From: CATQHL01 sp965204655
Lineage (GTDB): Bacteria; Actinomycetota; Acidimicrobiia; Acidimicrobiales; CATQHL01
Length of the DNA: 64,000 bases
Direction of reading: 5' to 3'
NCBI GenBank assembly: GCA_965204655.1
Contig: OZ241998.1
Coordinates: forward strand, 1,302,001 to 1,366,000
Shown: one piece after another, positions 7,491 through 17,200 of the stretch
How positions within the stretch are numbered: the stretch's first letter is position 1
Layout of the letters: every line of letters starts with the position of its first letter
Position numbers and translations under genes: made by a program
Notes under the pieces: generated by a model
Databases searched by the model: none
What the model saw: only the letters and a program-made list of their open reading frames with translations
Told to the model about the DNA's origin: nothing

Positions 7491-9857
7491 ATTAGTATTT
7501 CGACGCTCATACCAAGTGCGCTCCCGTAGAAGCGAGGAACTGCTGAGCAGGCAGCGTCGTAGACTGAGAGTATTCACCTCGGACCTCTTGGCGTCAGCAA
7601 CTTTGAATCGCCGACGGGGGCGCCTTCTAGCTAGGTCGCCTCTTGCGGCGGGGTAGGTGATTTCTTGCCAGTTTGCGGGGTTTGTGCTTCTGGTTTCCCA
7701 GCAGTGTATGTCTCCTGTTGCGAGCACGCCGCATTGGTGCGCGAAGCCTGCGCTTATAGATGTGTAAGGGCCTTCTTTTTGGTAAACGAGGCGGCCGTCG
7801 TGCGTCCAGCAGTTCACCGATCCTCCCCGGGTCAGACCGCAGGTGCTCTCTCCGCCCACGCTCAGCGCCTTATACCCTTCCCCGCCAGCGTCGTGAAGTT
7901 CACCCTCCGGCGTGGACTCAGGGCCTGATCCCCAGCACTCGATCACCCCGGAAGGGCGCAAGCCACAGAACTCCTCCTTTCCCGCCCCGATCTGGGTAAA
8001 GCCTCCTTCGGGGGCGACACCCGATAACCGATCTTCGCCCCAGCAATCCACCCCGTCGCCAGTGAGCAGACCGCAGGAAAAACCCCAATCCCTGCTAGAT
8101 GAAAATGTCCCGGTTTGGCTGCGTACTTCGAGGCCGCTCCAGCCGGCGTGAACGTCTGTGAATTCCTCTTTAGGTGGGAGTATCTTGCTCTGGTTCTCCG
8201 AGGAGCCCCAGCATTCTAGCTCTCCTTGCGGGCGCAGGCCGCAAGCGAAGTGGTCGCTTGTGTCTATTTTAGTGAACACACCGCTCGGAGGCGAAAGCAA
8301 GCCAAAGCGACTTCCCTCCCTCCCCCAGCAGGCCGCCTCCCCTCCGGGGCGGAGACCGCAAAAGAAGCCCAGACCCGCTTTCAAAACAGTGAACACGCCA
8401 GCGGGCGCGGGCGGGAAAGGGGGAGTATCCCTCATCGACGGGCTGTCGCGCCATAGATGCTCTAGAAACTCTGGATAATCCTGATCCCCGAACAAACGGC
8501 AATCCCCTCCCGACGCCTCGGGGAGGCCCTCGCATACATACCCGAAATAACCGCAGACCACCTCCCCTCCGGGGCGCAGCCCGCACAAATATTCAAAATT
8601 ATAATACACGTATATGTCATCCACGTCAAATGAATACTGGAACGCCGCATAACTGACTATCCCCTTAACTTCTGCAGGGGAACCAGTCTCGCCGCCCGAC
8701 TCGAAACAAATCCTGCGACCGGTGAAACCAGCACCGCAAACACCGCCTTCGCGGGGGGGAACCGCTTCGTGCTCGGCGGGAACCACCCAGCTATCAGGCT
8801 CCCCATCCCTTCCCTCTCTCCAACACTCCACCTCCCCTGTAGGGCGCCGCCCGCAAGCCGCGCCCTCATATTCATTCACACCGAGAATAGAAGCGAACTC
8901 ACCACTAGGAGGAAGAAGATAACGAACCCTGCTCTGAGCAGGGTCTCTCCCGCTACCCCAACACTCCACTGAGCCCTCTAAACGCAACCCGCAAATATAG
9001 AAGCCCTCCGCGTGGAGGCTCGCGAACTTCCCCTCAGGCATCACCCCCACCCGCGGAACTCCAGAACCTCGTACCTCGTGAGTGTAATACGGCCCCCAGC
9101 ATTCCAAAGAATAATCCGCCCTGATCCCGCAACCGAAACTGCGGCCCAATGCGAAATCCAAGAAGACCCCATCCGGAGGCAGACCCGCAGGGCGGCGACG
9201 CCCGGAGTCTCCCCAACACTCTAAACGCCCCCCGGGGCGAACCCCGCAAGCATGCTCCAACCCCACCGAAACCCCCGAGAACACACCAGAAGGAGGATAA
9301 ACCACCGCAGTGCGGTTAGCCCCCCAACACTCCAACCTCCCCGAAAGCCGCAACCCGCAAGCATTCCTCCAACCAACGCTCACCTCAGTAAACACCCCAC
9401 CAGGCGGAACCGAATCAACAAAATCAAAACTCCAAGCCCCAACTACCCGCTCCCACCACTGCTTCGGCAACGACCCTCTCCAATCCAAATCCCAACACTC
9501 CACCCCACCCCCCTCACGCAAACCACACGAATACCCCAAACCAGCACTCACATCCACAAACACCCCACCAAGATCACCCCCAAACTCCGTAGGAGGGACA
9601 ACCACAGAAGTGGCAGCCCCCACCGGAACCGAGGGCGCCGACCAAGGCACCTCCCCAACAACCGTAGACGAAGAAGAAACAGTCACCGATGAATCATTAC
9701 CCCCACCCGCTGTCACCGAGGTCGGCGAAACCGCAGACCCCTGAGGAGGCTCACCTAGAGGCGGAGGCTCAACCGAGGGCGCGCCACCCGCGCAAGCCGA
9801 CAGCACCAAAACAACAACCAGGCACGCCCCCGAACGCCGGCGGATGTTAACGGTCAT
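7386..9857 (-). CDS. RCC1-like repeat lipoprotein, copy 3, fused in frame to a zincin-tail relic
   Basis: 823 residues and the most diverged copy. It starts with ATG (residues MTVNIRR), which fixes the homologous start in the other copies. Lipobox LSACAGG, then 14 blades. Unlike its paralogues it does not stop after the last blade. Compared with copies 4 and 5 (PAEEAN then stop), there is one extra base at about 7645 (minus strand GCCG-C-AAGAGG). Removing it restores PAEEAT and a TAG at 7631-7633. With it, the frame continues about 85 codons and ends in DLGDGAKYWTLGEPSAVM..., the C-terminus of the 1226-residue zincin upstream. The fusion is visible in the sequence; whether the base is real or an assembly error cannot be told here. 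Confidence 0.85.
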   Translation of the reverse strand: MTVNIRRRSGACLVVVLVLSACAGGAPSVEPPPLGEPPQGSAVSPTSVTAGGGNDSSVTVSSSSTVVGEVPWSAPSVPVGAATSVVVPPTEFGGDLGGVFVDVSAGLGYSCGLREGGGVECWDLDWRGSLPKQWWERVVGAWSFDFVDSVPPGGVFTEVSVGWRNACGLRLSGRLECWGANRTAVVYPPSGVFSGVSVGLEHACGVRPGGRLECWGDSGRRRPAGLPPDGVFLDFALGRSFGCGIRADYSLECWGPYYTHEVRGSGVPRVGVMPEGKFASLHAEGFYICGLRLEGSVECWGSGRDPAQSRVRYLLPPSGEFASILGVNEYEGAACGRRPTGEVECWREGRDGEPDSWVVPAEHEAVPPREGGVCGAGFTGRRICFESGGETGSPAEVKGIVSYAAFQYSFDVDDIYVYYNFEYLCGLRPGGEVVCGYFGYVCEGLPEASGGDCRLFGDQDYPEFLEHLWRDSPSMRDTPPFPPAPAGVFTVLKAGLGFFCGLRPGGEAACWGREGSRFGLLSPPSGVFTKIDTSDHFACGLRPQGELECWGSSENQSKILPPKEEFTDVHAGWSGLEVRSQTGTFSSSRDWGFSCGLLTGDGVDCWGEDRLSGVAPEGGFTQIGAGKEEFCGLRPSGVIECWGSGPESTPEGELHDAGGEGYKALSVGGESTCGLTRGGSVNCWTHDGRLVYQKEGPYTSISAGFAHQCGVLATGDIHCWETRSTNPANWQEITYPAARGDLARRRPRRRFKVADAKRSEVNTLSLRRCLLSSSSLLRERTWYERRNTNNSLSRSRVLLDLGDGAKYWTLGEPSAVMTYTGSS

Positions 9858-9964
9858 CGTAACCCGCTCCTATGAAGACCCTCAGAAGGGAAGTTTCCTC
9901 TCCAACAACTCCAAGGGGCGATCTCAATAAGCGTAAAACTAGGATTGCGTTCACTAGCATCAAC
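9858..9964 (-). repeat. Conserved intergenic spacer between RCC1 copies 3 and 4
   Basis: Near-identical to the spacers at 5140-5246 and 12038-12144, with scattered substitutions. It contains the TAGGAG site about 9 bases before the ATG of copy 3, the spacing used to choose the starts of the other copies. Confidence 0.85.
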
Positions 9965-12037
9965 TCAGTTTGCCTCTTCGGCGGGGAAGGTGATTTCTTC
10001 CCAGCGTTGCTCTTGTGGGTTTTTGCCTTCCCAGCAGTGGACGTCTCCTGTTGTTAGCACGCCGCATTGGTGACCGTATCCTGCGCTTACGGCTGTGTAA
10101 GGGGCGGCTAGTTGGTAGGTTTCGCTGCGGTCGGTGCTCCAGCAGTCCACCGCCTTGCTGTCTCGTAGCAAGGCACAGGAGTAGTCGCCTCCCACGCTGA
10201 GAGCCGCATAGCCTCCGCCTTCTCCGCTGCGGACGTCATAGGCGGGGCTCCTGTCTTCGGGGTTCCTCCAGGCGGCGCCCCAGCACTCCACCACCCCTGT
10301 GGGGCGCAGCCCGCAGGCTTCGTGTTCACCTACTCCCACTTCGGTGAACTCCCCCTCGGGGTGGTGAACCCTGATAGCTGTATCCTCCAAAACGATCCCC
10401 CAATCCCCGTAGCGTTCGCGCCCGGCGTCGTCGCCCCAGCACTCCACGGACTGATCGGGGCGCAACCCGCAGGAATACCCCCAGTCTGCCCTCTCCGAAA
10501 ATGCGCTGGCGACTCTCCTCACTTGGAGGCCGCCCCAGCCTGCGTGAACACCTGTGAGCGGCCCTCTAGGGGGGACGACCTTGCTTCGCCTGCCTCCGTA
10601 ACCCCAGCACTCCAACTCACCCGAGGGGCGCAAACCGCACGCGAATGTTCGCCACCCTGCTTTTACCTGAGTAAACCTGCCCTCCGGAGGGGAGGACTGC
10701 CCGTAAGTGTTCGTCCCCCAACACTCCACCGCCCCCCCGGGGCGCAAACCGCAAACAAAATCCCCGCTGGACGACAAAACGGCGAACGTCCCCCCGGGGG
10801 GCTCCACCGGGGACTCGCCCTGCGGGTAACGGTACGGCTCGTCTTCACCCCGGACGAAGTAATCACAGACTGCTTCCCCGCTAGGGCGCAAACCGCAATA
10901 ATAGTTATACCCTTCAACGATTCCTGTGACCTCCTCAGGCGAACCAGCCCCTGACTCCCAACACAACCGCGCCCTGTAGTAATAACCGCAGGCATTACCC
11001 TCCCCGTACACCGCATTGGGGTAATCCCCAGGCTCGGGATGCGGCCAAACTTTGCTGGCAGACCAGCACTCCGCATCCCCGCTAGGACGCAAACCGCAGG
11101 GAACGCTGCCCACGAAGAAGACGGAGGCGAACTCCCCCTCCGGAGGAGAAAGATACGGGGTGTAAACATCGACCTCCAAGATATTCCTCCAGCATTCCAC
11201 GCTTCTGTCGGTCCGCAACCCGCAAATATGGTTGTCTCCCCACCAGGCGTGAACGCTCACGAAGTCCCCCTCCGGGAGTGGCAACTCGCCGCACGGCCCC
11301 CTACAATAGTCAGTGTAACCACCCCCCCAGCACTCCACCGAACCCCCCACCCTCACACCGCAACCGAAACCATTAGCCAACGCGAAATCAACGAACACCC
11401 CCTCCGGAGGGAAATCAACAGGCTCACGCCACCCAGTAGAACCCCAACAAACCACCTTCTCATCCACCCGCACAGCGCACGCATGCTCAAGCCCCACAGA
11501 CACCTCAGTGAACACACCCCCAGGCGGGGAACCCACAATATCACGATTACGCCCCCAACACACCAACACACCCGAAGGACGCAGCCCGCAAGCATAACCA
11601 AAACCAGCGCTCACCGCAACGAACACACCCCCAGGTACCACAACGTCAACAGGATCCTCACTCCACCTCCGGAGTATTATCTCCCACCAATCAGACGGCA
11701 CAGAAGCCCCGCCCCACTCCCAACACTCCACCCCGCCCCCCTTACGCAAACCACACGAATAACCGAAACCAGCGCTCACATCCACAAACACCCCACCAAG
11801 ATCACCCCCAACCTCCAGCGGAGGAACAACCGGCGGGGAAACAACCGTAGACGAAGAAACAGTCCCCAACGAACCATTACCCCCGCCCGCTGTCACCGAG
11901 GTCGGCGAAACCGCAGACCCCTGAGGAGGCTCACCTAGAGGCGGAGGCTCAACCGAGGGCGCGCCACCCGCGCAAGCCGAGAGCACCAAAACGACAACCA
12001 GGCACGCCACCGAACGCCGCCGGATACTAACAGCCAC
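9965..12037 (-). CDS. RCC1-like repeat lipoprotein, copy 4
   Basis: About 690 residues by alignment to the copy 3 start; a GTG two codons upstream is the alternative. Lipobox LSACAGG, short linker of the copies 1/5 type (VVSPPVVPPLEVGG), then 14 RCC1-like blades with paired Cys. It ends HCWEGKNPQEQRWEEITF-PAEEAN. The blade 8 loop is shortened (CDYFVRGEDEP) compared with copies 1, 2 and 5 (CDYFDDYFV or CDYFDDFFV). Linker like copies 1 and 5 but blade 6-7 like copy 2 again points to exchange between copies. It lies between two copies of the conserved spacer. Confidence 0.9.
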   Translation of the reverse strand: MAVSIRRRSVACLVVVLVLSACAGGAPSVEPPPLGEPPQGSAVSPTSVTAGGGNGSLGTVSSSTVVSPPVVPPLEVGGDLGGVFVDVSAGFGYSCGLRKGGGVECWEWGGASVPSDWWEIILRRWSEDPVDVVVPGGVFVAVSAGFGYACGLRPSGVLVCWGRNRDIVGSPPGGVFTEVSVGLEHACAVRVDEKVVCWGSTGWREPVDFPPEGVFVDFALANGFGCGVRVGGSVECWGGGYTDYCRGPCGELPLPEGDFVSVHAWWGDNHICGLRTDRSVECWRNILEVDVYTPYLSPPEGEFASVFFVGSVPCGLRPSGDAECWSASKVWPHPEPGDYPNAVYGEGNACGYYYRARLCWESGAGSPEEVTGIVEGYNYYCGLRPSGEAVCDYFVRGEDEPYRYPQGESPVEPPGGTFAVLSSSGDFVCGLRPGGAVECWGTNTYGQSSPPEGRFTQVKAGWRTFACGLRPSGELECWGYGGRRSKVVPPRGPLTGVHAGWGGLQVRRVASAFSERADWGYSCGLRPDQSVECWGDDAGRERYGDWGIVLEDTAIRVHHPEGEFTEVGVGEHEACGLRPTGVVECWGAAWRNPEDRSPAYDVRSGEGGGYAALSVGGDYSCALLRDSKAVDCWSTDRSETYQLAAPYTAVSAGYGHQCGVLTTGDVHCWEGKNPQEQRWEEITFPAEEAN

Positions 12038-12144
12038 CGCCACTGACTCCTGCGAAGACCCTCAGAAGGGAAGTTCCCTCTCCAACGACTCCAAGGGACG
12101 ATCTCAATAGGCGTAAAACTAGGATTGCGTTCACTAGCATCAAC
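12038..12144 (-). repeat. Conserved intergenic spacer between RCC1 copies 4 and 5
   Basis: Third instance of the roughly 100-base spacer, closest to the one at 5140-5246. It ends in the ribosome-binding site of copy 4. Confidence 0.85.
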
Positions 12145-14226
12145 TCAGTTTGCCTCTTCGGCGGGGATGGTGATTTCTTCCCAGCGTTGCTCTTGTGGGT
12201 TTTTGCCTTCCCAGCAGTGGATGTCTCCTGTTGTTAGGACGCCGCATTGGTGCCCGTAGCCTGCACTTACGGCTGTGTAGGGGCCGGCAAGTTGGTAGGT
12301 TTCGCTTCGGTCGGTGCTCCAACACTCCACAGCTTTGCTGTCTTTAAGCAAAGCACAAGAGTATTCGCCTCCCACGCTGAGGGCCGCATAGCCTCCGCCT
12401 TCGCCGCTGCGGATGTCGTGGGCGGGGCTCCAGATCCTGTCTTCGGGGTTCCTCCAGGCTGCGCCCCAGCACTCCACCACTCCGGCGGGGCGCAGCCCGC
12501 AGGCTTCTTGTTTCCCTACCCCCACTTCGGTGAACTCCCCCTCGGGGTGGTGAACCCTGATAGCTGTATCCTCTAAAATGATCCTCCACTCCCCGGAGCG
12601 TACGCGCCCTTCGTCATCGCCCCAGCATTCCACAGACTGATCGGGGCGCAACCCGCAAGAATACCCCCAATCCCTTTTAGATGAAAATGCGCCGGTGTCT
12701 CTCCTCACTTGGATACCGCCCCAGCCTGCGTGAACGCCTGTGAGCGGCCCTCTAGGGGGGATGATCTTGCTTCGCCTGTCTCCGTAACCCCAGCACTCCA
12801 ACTCACCCGAAGGCCGCAGGCCGCACGCGAATGTTTGCCCCGCTTTTACCTGAGTAAACCTACCCTCCGGAGAGGAAGACTGCCCGTAAGTGTTCGTCCC
12901 CCAACACTCCACCGCCCCCCCCAGGCGCAAACCGCAAACAAAATTCCCGCTAGACGCCAAAACCGCGAACGGCCCCTCGGGGGGCTCCACCGGGGACTCG
13001 CCATGAGGATAACGGTGAGGCTCGCGTTCACCCCGGACGAAGAAATCATCAAAGTAATCACAAACTGCTTCCCCGCTAGGGCGCAACCCGCAATAATAGT
13101 TATACCCTTCAACGATTCCTGTGACCTCCTCAGGCGAACCGGCCCCTGATTCCCAACACAACCGCGCCCCGTAGTAATAACCGCAGGAGTTTCCCGCCCC
13201 GTACACCGAAGAGCGGTAATCCTCAGGCTCTGGCTGCGGCCAAACTTTAGTGTCAGACCAGCACTCCACCTCCCCGCTAGGACGCAAACCGCAAGCATTA
13301 GGAACAAAGAAAACCGAGACGAACTCCCCCTCCGGAGGAGAAAGATACGAGTAATTATTGTCCTCCAAGATATTCCTCCAGCATTCCACGCTTCTGTCGG
13401 TCCGCAACCCGCAAACATGGTTGTCTCCCCACCAGGCATGAACGCTCTGGAATTCCCCCTCCGGGAGCGGCAACTCGCCGCACGGACCCCTGCAATAGTC
13501 AGTGTAACCGCCCCCCCAGCACTCCACCGAACCCCCCGCCCTCACACCGCAACCGAAACCATTAGCCAACGCGAAATCGACGAACACCCCCTCAGGAGGG
13601 AAATCAACAGGCTCGCGCCTCCCAGTAGAACCCCAACAAACCACCTTCTCATCCACCCGCACGGCGCACGCATGCTCAAGCCCCACAGACACTTCAGTGA
13701 ACACACCCCCAGGCGGGGAACCCACAACATCACGATTACGCCCCCAACACACCAACACACCCGAAGGGCGCAGCCCGCAAGCATAACCGAAACCAGCGCT
13801 CACCAAGAAAAACACACCCCCAGGTACCACAGCATCAACAGGATCCTCACTCCAATTCCGAAGTACTATCTCCCACCAATCAGACGGCACAGAAGCCCCG
13901 CCCCACTCCCAGCACTCCACCCCGCCCCCCTCACGCAAACCACACGAATAACCGAAACCAGCGCTCACATCCACAAATACTCCACCAGGATCACCCCCAA
14001 ACTCCAACGGAGGAGCAACCGGCGGGGAAACAACCGTAGAAGAAGAAACAGTCCCCGGCGAACCATTACCCCCGCCCGCTGTCACCGAGGTCGGCGAAAC
14101 CGCAGACCCCTGAGGAGGCTCACCTAGGGGCGGAGGCTCAACCGAGGGCGCGCCACCCGAGCAAGCCGACACCACCAAAACAACAGCCAGGCACGCCCCC
14201 GAACAACGCCGGATACTAACAGTCAC
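12145..14226 (-). CDS. RCC1-like repeat lipoprotein, copy 5 (first after zincin)
   Basis: About 693 residues. Lipobox VVSACSGG, linker VVSPPVAPPLEFGG, and 14 Cys-paired RCC1-like blades. Its N-terminus (MAVTVSIRRCSGACLAVV when read from the upstream GTG) and blade 6 (PNACGLRPSGEVECWS) match copy 1, the opposite end of the array. The preferred GTG start is about 9 bases after TAGGAG, whose TAG is the zincin stop codon, so this gene and the zincin are probably cotranscribed and translationally coupled. Role unknown; the shared leader and export signal suggest that zincin and RCC1 proteins act together outside the membrane. Confidence 0.9.
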   Translation of the reverse strand: MTVSIRRCSGACLAVVLVVSACSGGAPSVEPPPLGEPPQGSAVSPTSVTAGGGNGSPGTVSSSTVVSPPVAPPLEFGGDPGGVFVDVSAGFGYSCGLREGGGVECWEWGGASVPSDWWEIVLRNWSEDPVDAVVPGGVFFLVSAGFGYACGLRPSGVLVCWGRNRDVVGSPPGGVFTEVSVGLEHACAVRVDEKVVCWGSTGRREPVDFPPEGVFVDFALANGFGCGVRAGGSVECWGGGYTDYCRGPCGELPLPEGEFQSVHAWWGDNHVCGLRTDRSVECWRNILEDNNYSYLSPPEGEFVSVFFVPNACGLRPSGEVECWSDTKVWPQPEPEDYRSSVYGAGNSCGYYYGARLCWESGAGSPEEVTGIVEGYNYYCGLRPSGEAVCDYFDDFFVRGEREPHRYPHGESPVEPPEGPFAVLASSGNFVCGLRLGGAVECWGTNTYGQSSSPEGRFTQVKAGQTFACGLRPSGELECWGYGDRRSKIIPPRGPLTGVHAGWGGIQVRRDTGAFSSKRDWGYSCGLRPDQSVECWGDDEGRVRSGEWRIILEDTAIRVHHPEGEFTEVGVGKQEACGLRPAGVVECWGAAWRNPEDRIWSPAHDIRSGEGGGYAALSVGGEYSCALLKDSKAVECWSTDRSETYQLAGPYTAVSAGYGHQCGVLTTGDIHCWEGKNPQEQRWEEITIPAEEAN

Positions 14227-14238
14227 CGCCACTGACTC

Positions 14239-17200
14239 CTACGAAGAGCCTGTGTATGTCATCACCGCGGAAGGCTCTCCCAGCGTCCAGTACTTAGCCC
14301 CGTCACCTAGATCCAAAAGAATGTTCGACCTTGACGTCCCATCTAAATTATTCGTATCCACCAGCGGATCTCCTCGAGTCAACCCCACCACTACGAACTC
14401 GTGGCTGCGAATATTCGCATACGCCGCCTCAGTGAGATCCACATTCACCCCCAAGTAAACACAGTCATCAGGACGATTAACAGGCGTGGAGGTAACCGGG
14501 TCGATCAACTCCAACACATCTACCGGCCCACTCTTGGCGTTATAGCGCTTAGGTGTGTTGGATGTGTGTAAGAAGTTGCCGGGTGTGAAAACCACGAGGT
14601 TCCCGTCGTCGAGGCGTGTTGTGCCGGCTGTGTCTTTCCGCAGCGCCTTCCAGGCGGCGATGCTTCCTTTAGCGCGGTGCATGATCACCCACGCATAAGC
14701 GTTGTAAACGTACACCCATCCCGCTTGCCCCTGCTTAGCGTCGCAGACATCAGGGTTATCCGGGGCCTGCGTTGAAGGGCTAGAATCGCTAGGAGGAATA
14801 GCAATCTGGAACCGCCAGAAACTCTCCCCCGTTCCCTCTATCTCGAACATAGAGTACCGGCTTCCTTCAAATGCTCTCGGATGGTAAATAGCAGACAAAT
14901 CCGCCTCATCCCTATCAGTAACAACGTTCGACCGGCAATCAAAATAACTTGAATGGAACTCAGAAGGATCATCCACGAGCGCCTGCCACGACCGAGGACC
15001 GTCCCTATACGAAAACAACGAGGGCACTTTATCCTCTTTCTTGCCGGAAAACCCCCACCCAGATATCACTTCCTCCTCCCACGCGCACTCATCACCGTAA
15101 TCGTCTAACCCGAGCAAGTGCCCCAATTCGTGCTCGAACAGGCGGCGCTGAACGATCATGATCTGTATAGCCGAACCATCAACCCGCCTAGGCGCCCCCT
15201 CCGGCCTGTCCGGCCAATCAGCCAAATTACTCCACACGCAGCCCGCCGCAGTAGCCGGACACCTCGTAGCCAGCCCGGCGCACGCCAAGTTGGAAGCTCT
15301 GTTAGCTGCGGTGCACCTCGTAATCGGCGAGCAACCCACAGACGCACACACCTGAGCGTTCGCCGGGCACGCATTACCGTCATCGTCGATGCCGCCCGCG
15401 GCGCAGCGGTAATCGGAAACAATAATATCAAAACTATTCGCAGGATCAATCCTCGCAGCATTCTGTCCGAATGCTTCTTCACGGCAGTCGGCTAAACGTG
15501 ATGCTCGCCCGCTGAACGTGAACACGTCCTGAAAAGCGCTCCCCGAGGGATTCAAAATAGAATTCCAATGATTCACCGCCACAGTGATCGGAGCCACGAA
15601 ATCTCTGACGGTAGTACAAATACTCAACGCCTCCCCCTGCTGAATCTTCTCATGCAACAACGCCGTCTCCGAACTCGGCAAATCATACGGATGCCAACCC
15701 CCAACTCCCCGCGTCTCCGGCGTGGCCTCAACCGGGTCGCTATAAGCACGGCGAGAAGCGTCATTCACAGCCGAAACCCTCACCTCATAAACCGTCCCAT
15801 CCGTGAGACCGCTAACCACCTGAGTATAAAACCCCCCAGAAGGAGCAGACGTCGACGTGGTCGTCCCTCCAGCAGCCGTCGTCGTGGTAGTCGTGGTAGT
15901 CGTAGTTGTAGCAGGCACATTCGGCGAAACAGTAATCCAAGTCGAGGAGCCTTCCTCCCGCCACCCCACCGTGTAATGATCCAAATCCAAATCAGACACG
16001 ACACCGCCAGCGTTCCTCCGCTGACCGCCCTCAATCGTCCCCTGCCAATACACATTCAAACTCCCCGAAGCAGAGAACACCTCCACCCGCTGCGGAGGCC
16101 CCGGAGAAGTCGCGCACGCCCTCCTACCCATAGCATAAAACTGCCCCGCAACACAAGCAACCAGCACAGCCGTCGTAGTCGTAGTCCCCACCTGCGGAGA
16201 AACAGCCACCGTCGTAGTCGTCGTGCTCGACGTGGTCGTCGTTGTAGTCGTGATCGTTGTGGTCGTCGTGGTCGTGCTCGACGTGGTCGTGGTGGTCGTG
16301 GTCGTCGTTGTAGTCGTGGTCGTCGCGGTCGTAGTGGGGGTGTAGCAGCGGGAGCCTCTGAGGGTTTTCCCTTGCGGGCAAGAATACGTATAAGTGGGAG
16401 CAGCAGTGAGCGTGCGCCTGCACGAACTCCCTGAAAGGGTCCAACCGCTAGGACAGGACTTCACTTTCGCTGGATACGACCAACAACGCCCGCTCGCTAG
16501 AGTACCTGTGGAGCATGATCGAGAAGACGTGGGCGTAACGTAGCGGACGCTCGTCGTCTTCCGAGTGCACGTGCTACCCGAGCGCGTCCAACCAGACGGA
16601 CACGAATAACTCAAAGTCCCGTAATGCGTCAGAGTGGTGCTCACGAAACGATAACACGTGCCCCCAGAACGATACCAACCAGACGGGCACGAATAACTCA
16701 AAGTCCCGTAGCGCGTCACACTGCTCCTCACATACCGGTAACACGTGCTACCAGAGCGACTCCAACCGGACGGACAGGAATAGTTCAACGTGCCGTAGCG
16801 GACTGTTCTTGACGTTACGTAGCGGGAACACGTGCTCCCAGAGCGCGACCAGCCGGACGGGCACGAATAGTATAGCGTTCCATAGCGGTTTACGTACCGG
16901 TAACAAGTACTCCCGGAGATAGTCCAACCGGACGAACAATAATAATAGCCGACTACACCAGGGATATAACGGTAACTCGCCGAAGTAGACTGCCTCACCG
17001 AATATCTGCAAGAAGCCGGCGTCCCCCTCGGACTGCAATAACGAGACGCTGACTGCGACTGACGGACCGTGCTCGACAAAACATAACGACAAGACGACGG
17101 AGCACCCCTCGGACTGCAAGAAGCAGACGCTCCCTGCGACTGGCGAGACGACACCTGAGCGGTGTAACGACAAGACGTAGGCGACCCACTAGGACTGCAG

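Noticed and set aside
16170..16345. Simple trinucleotide repeat as a separate non-coding element
   Set aside because: It is the in-frame Thr-rich linker of the zincin and uses mixed Thr codons, so it is coding sequence and not a plain microsatellite.
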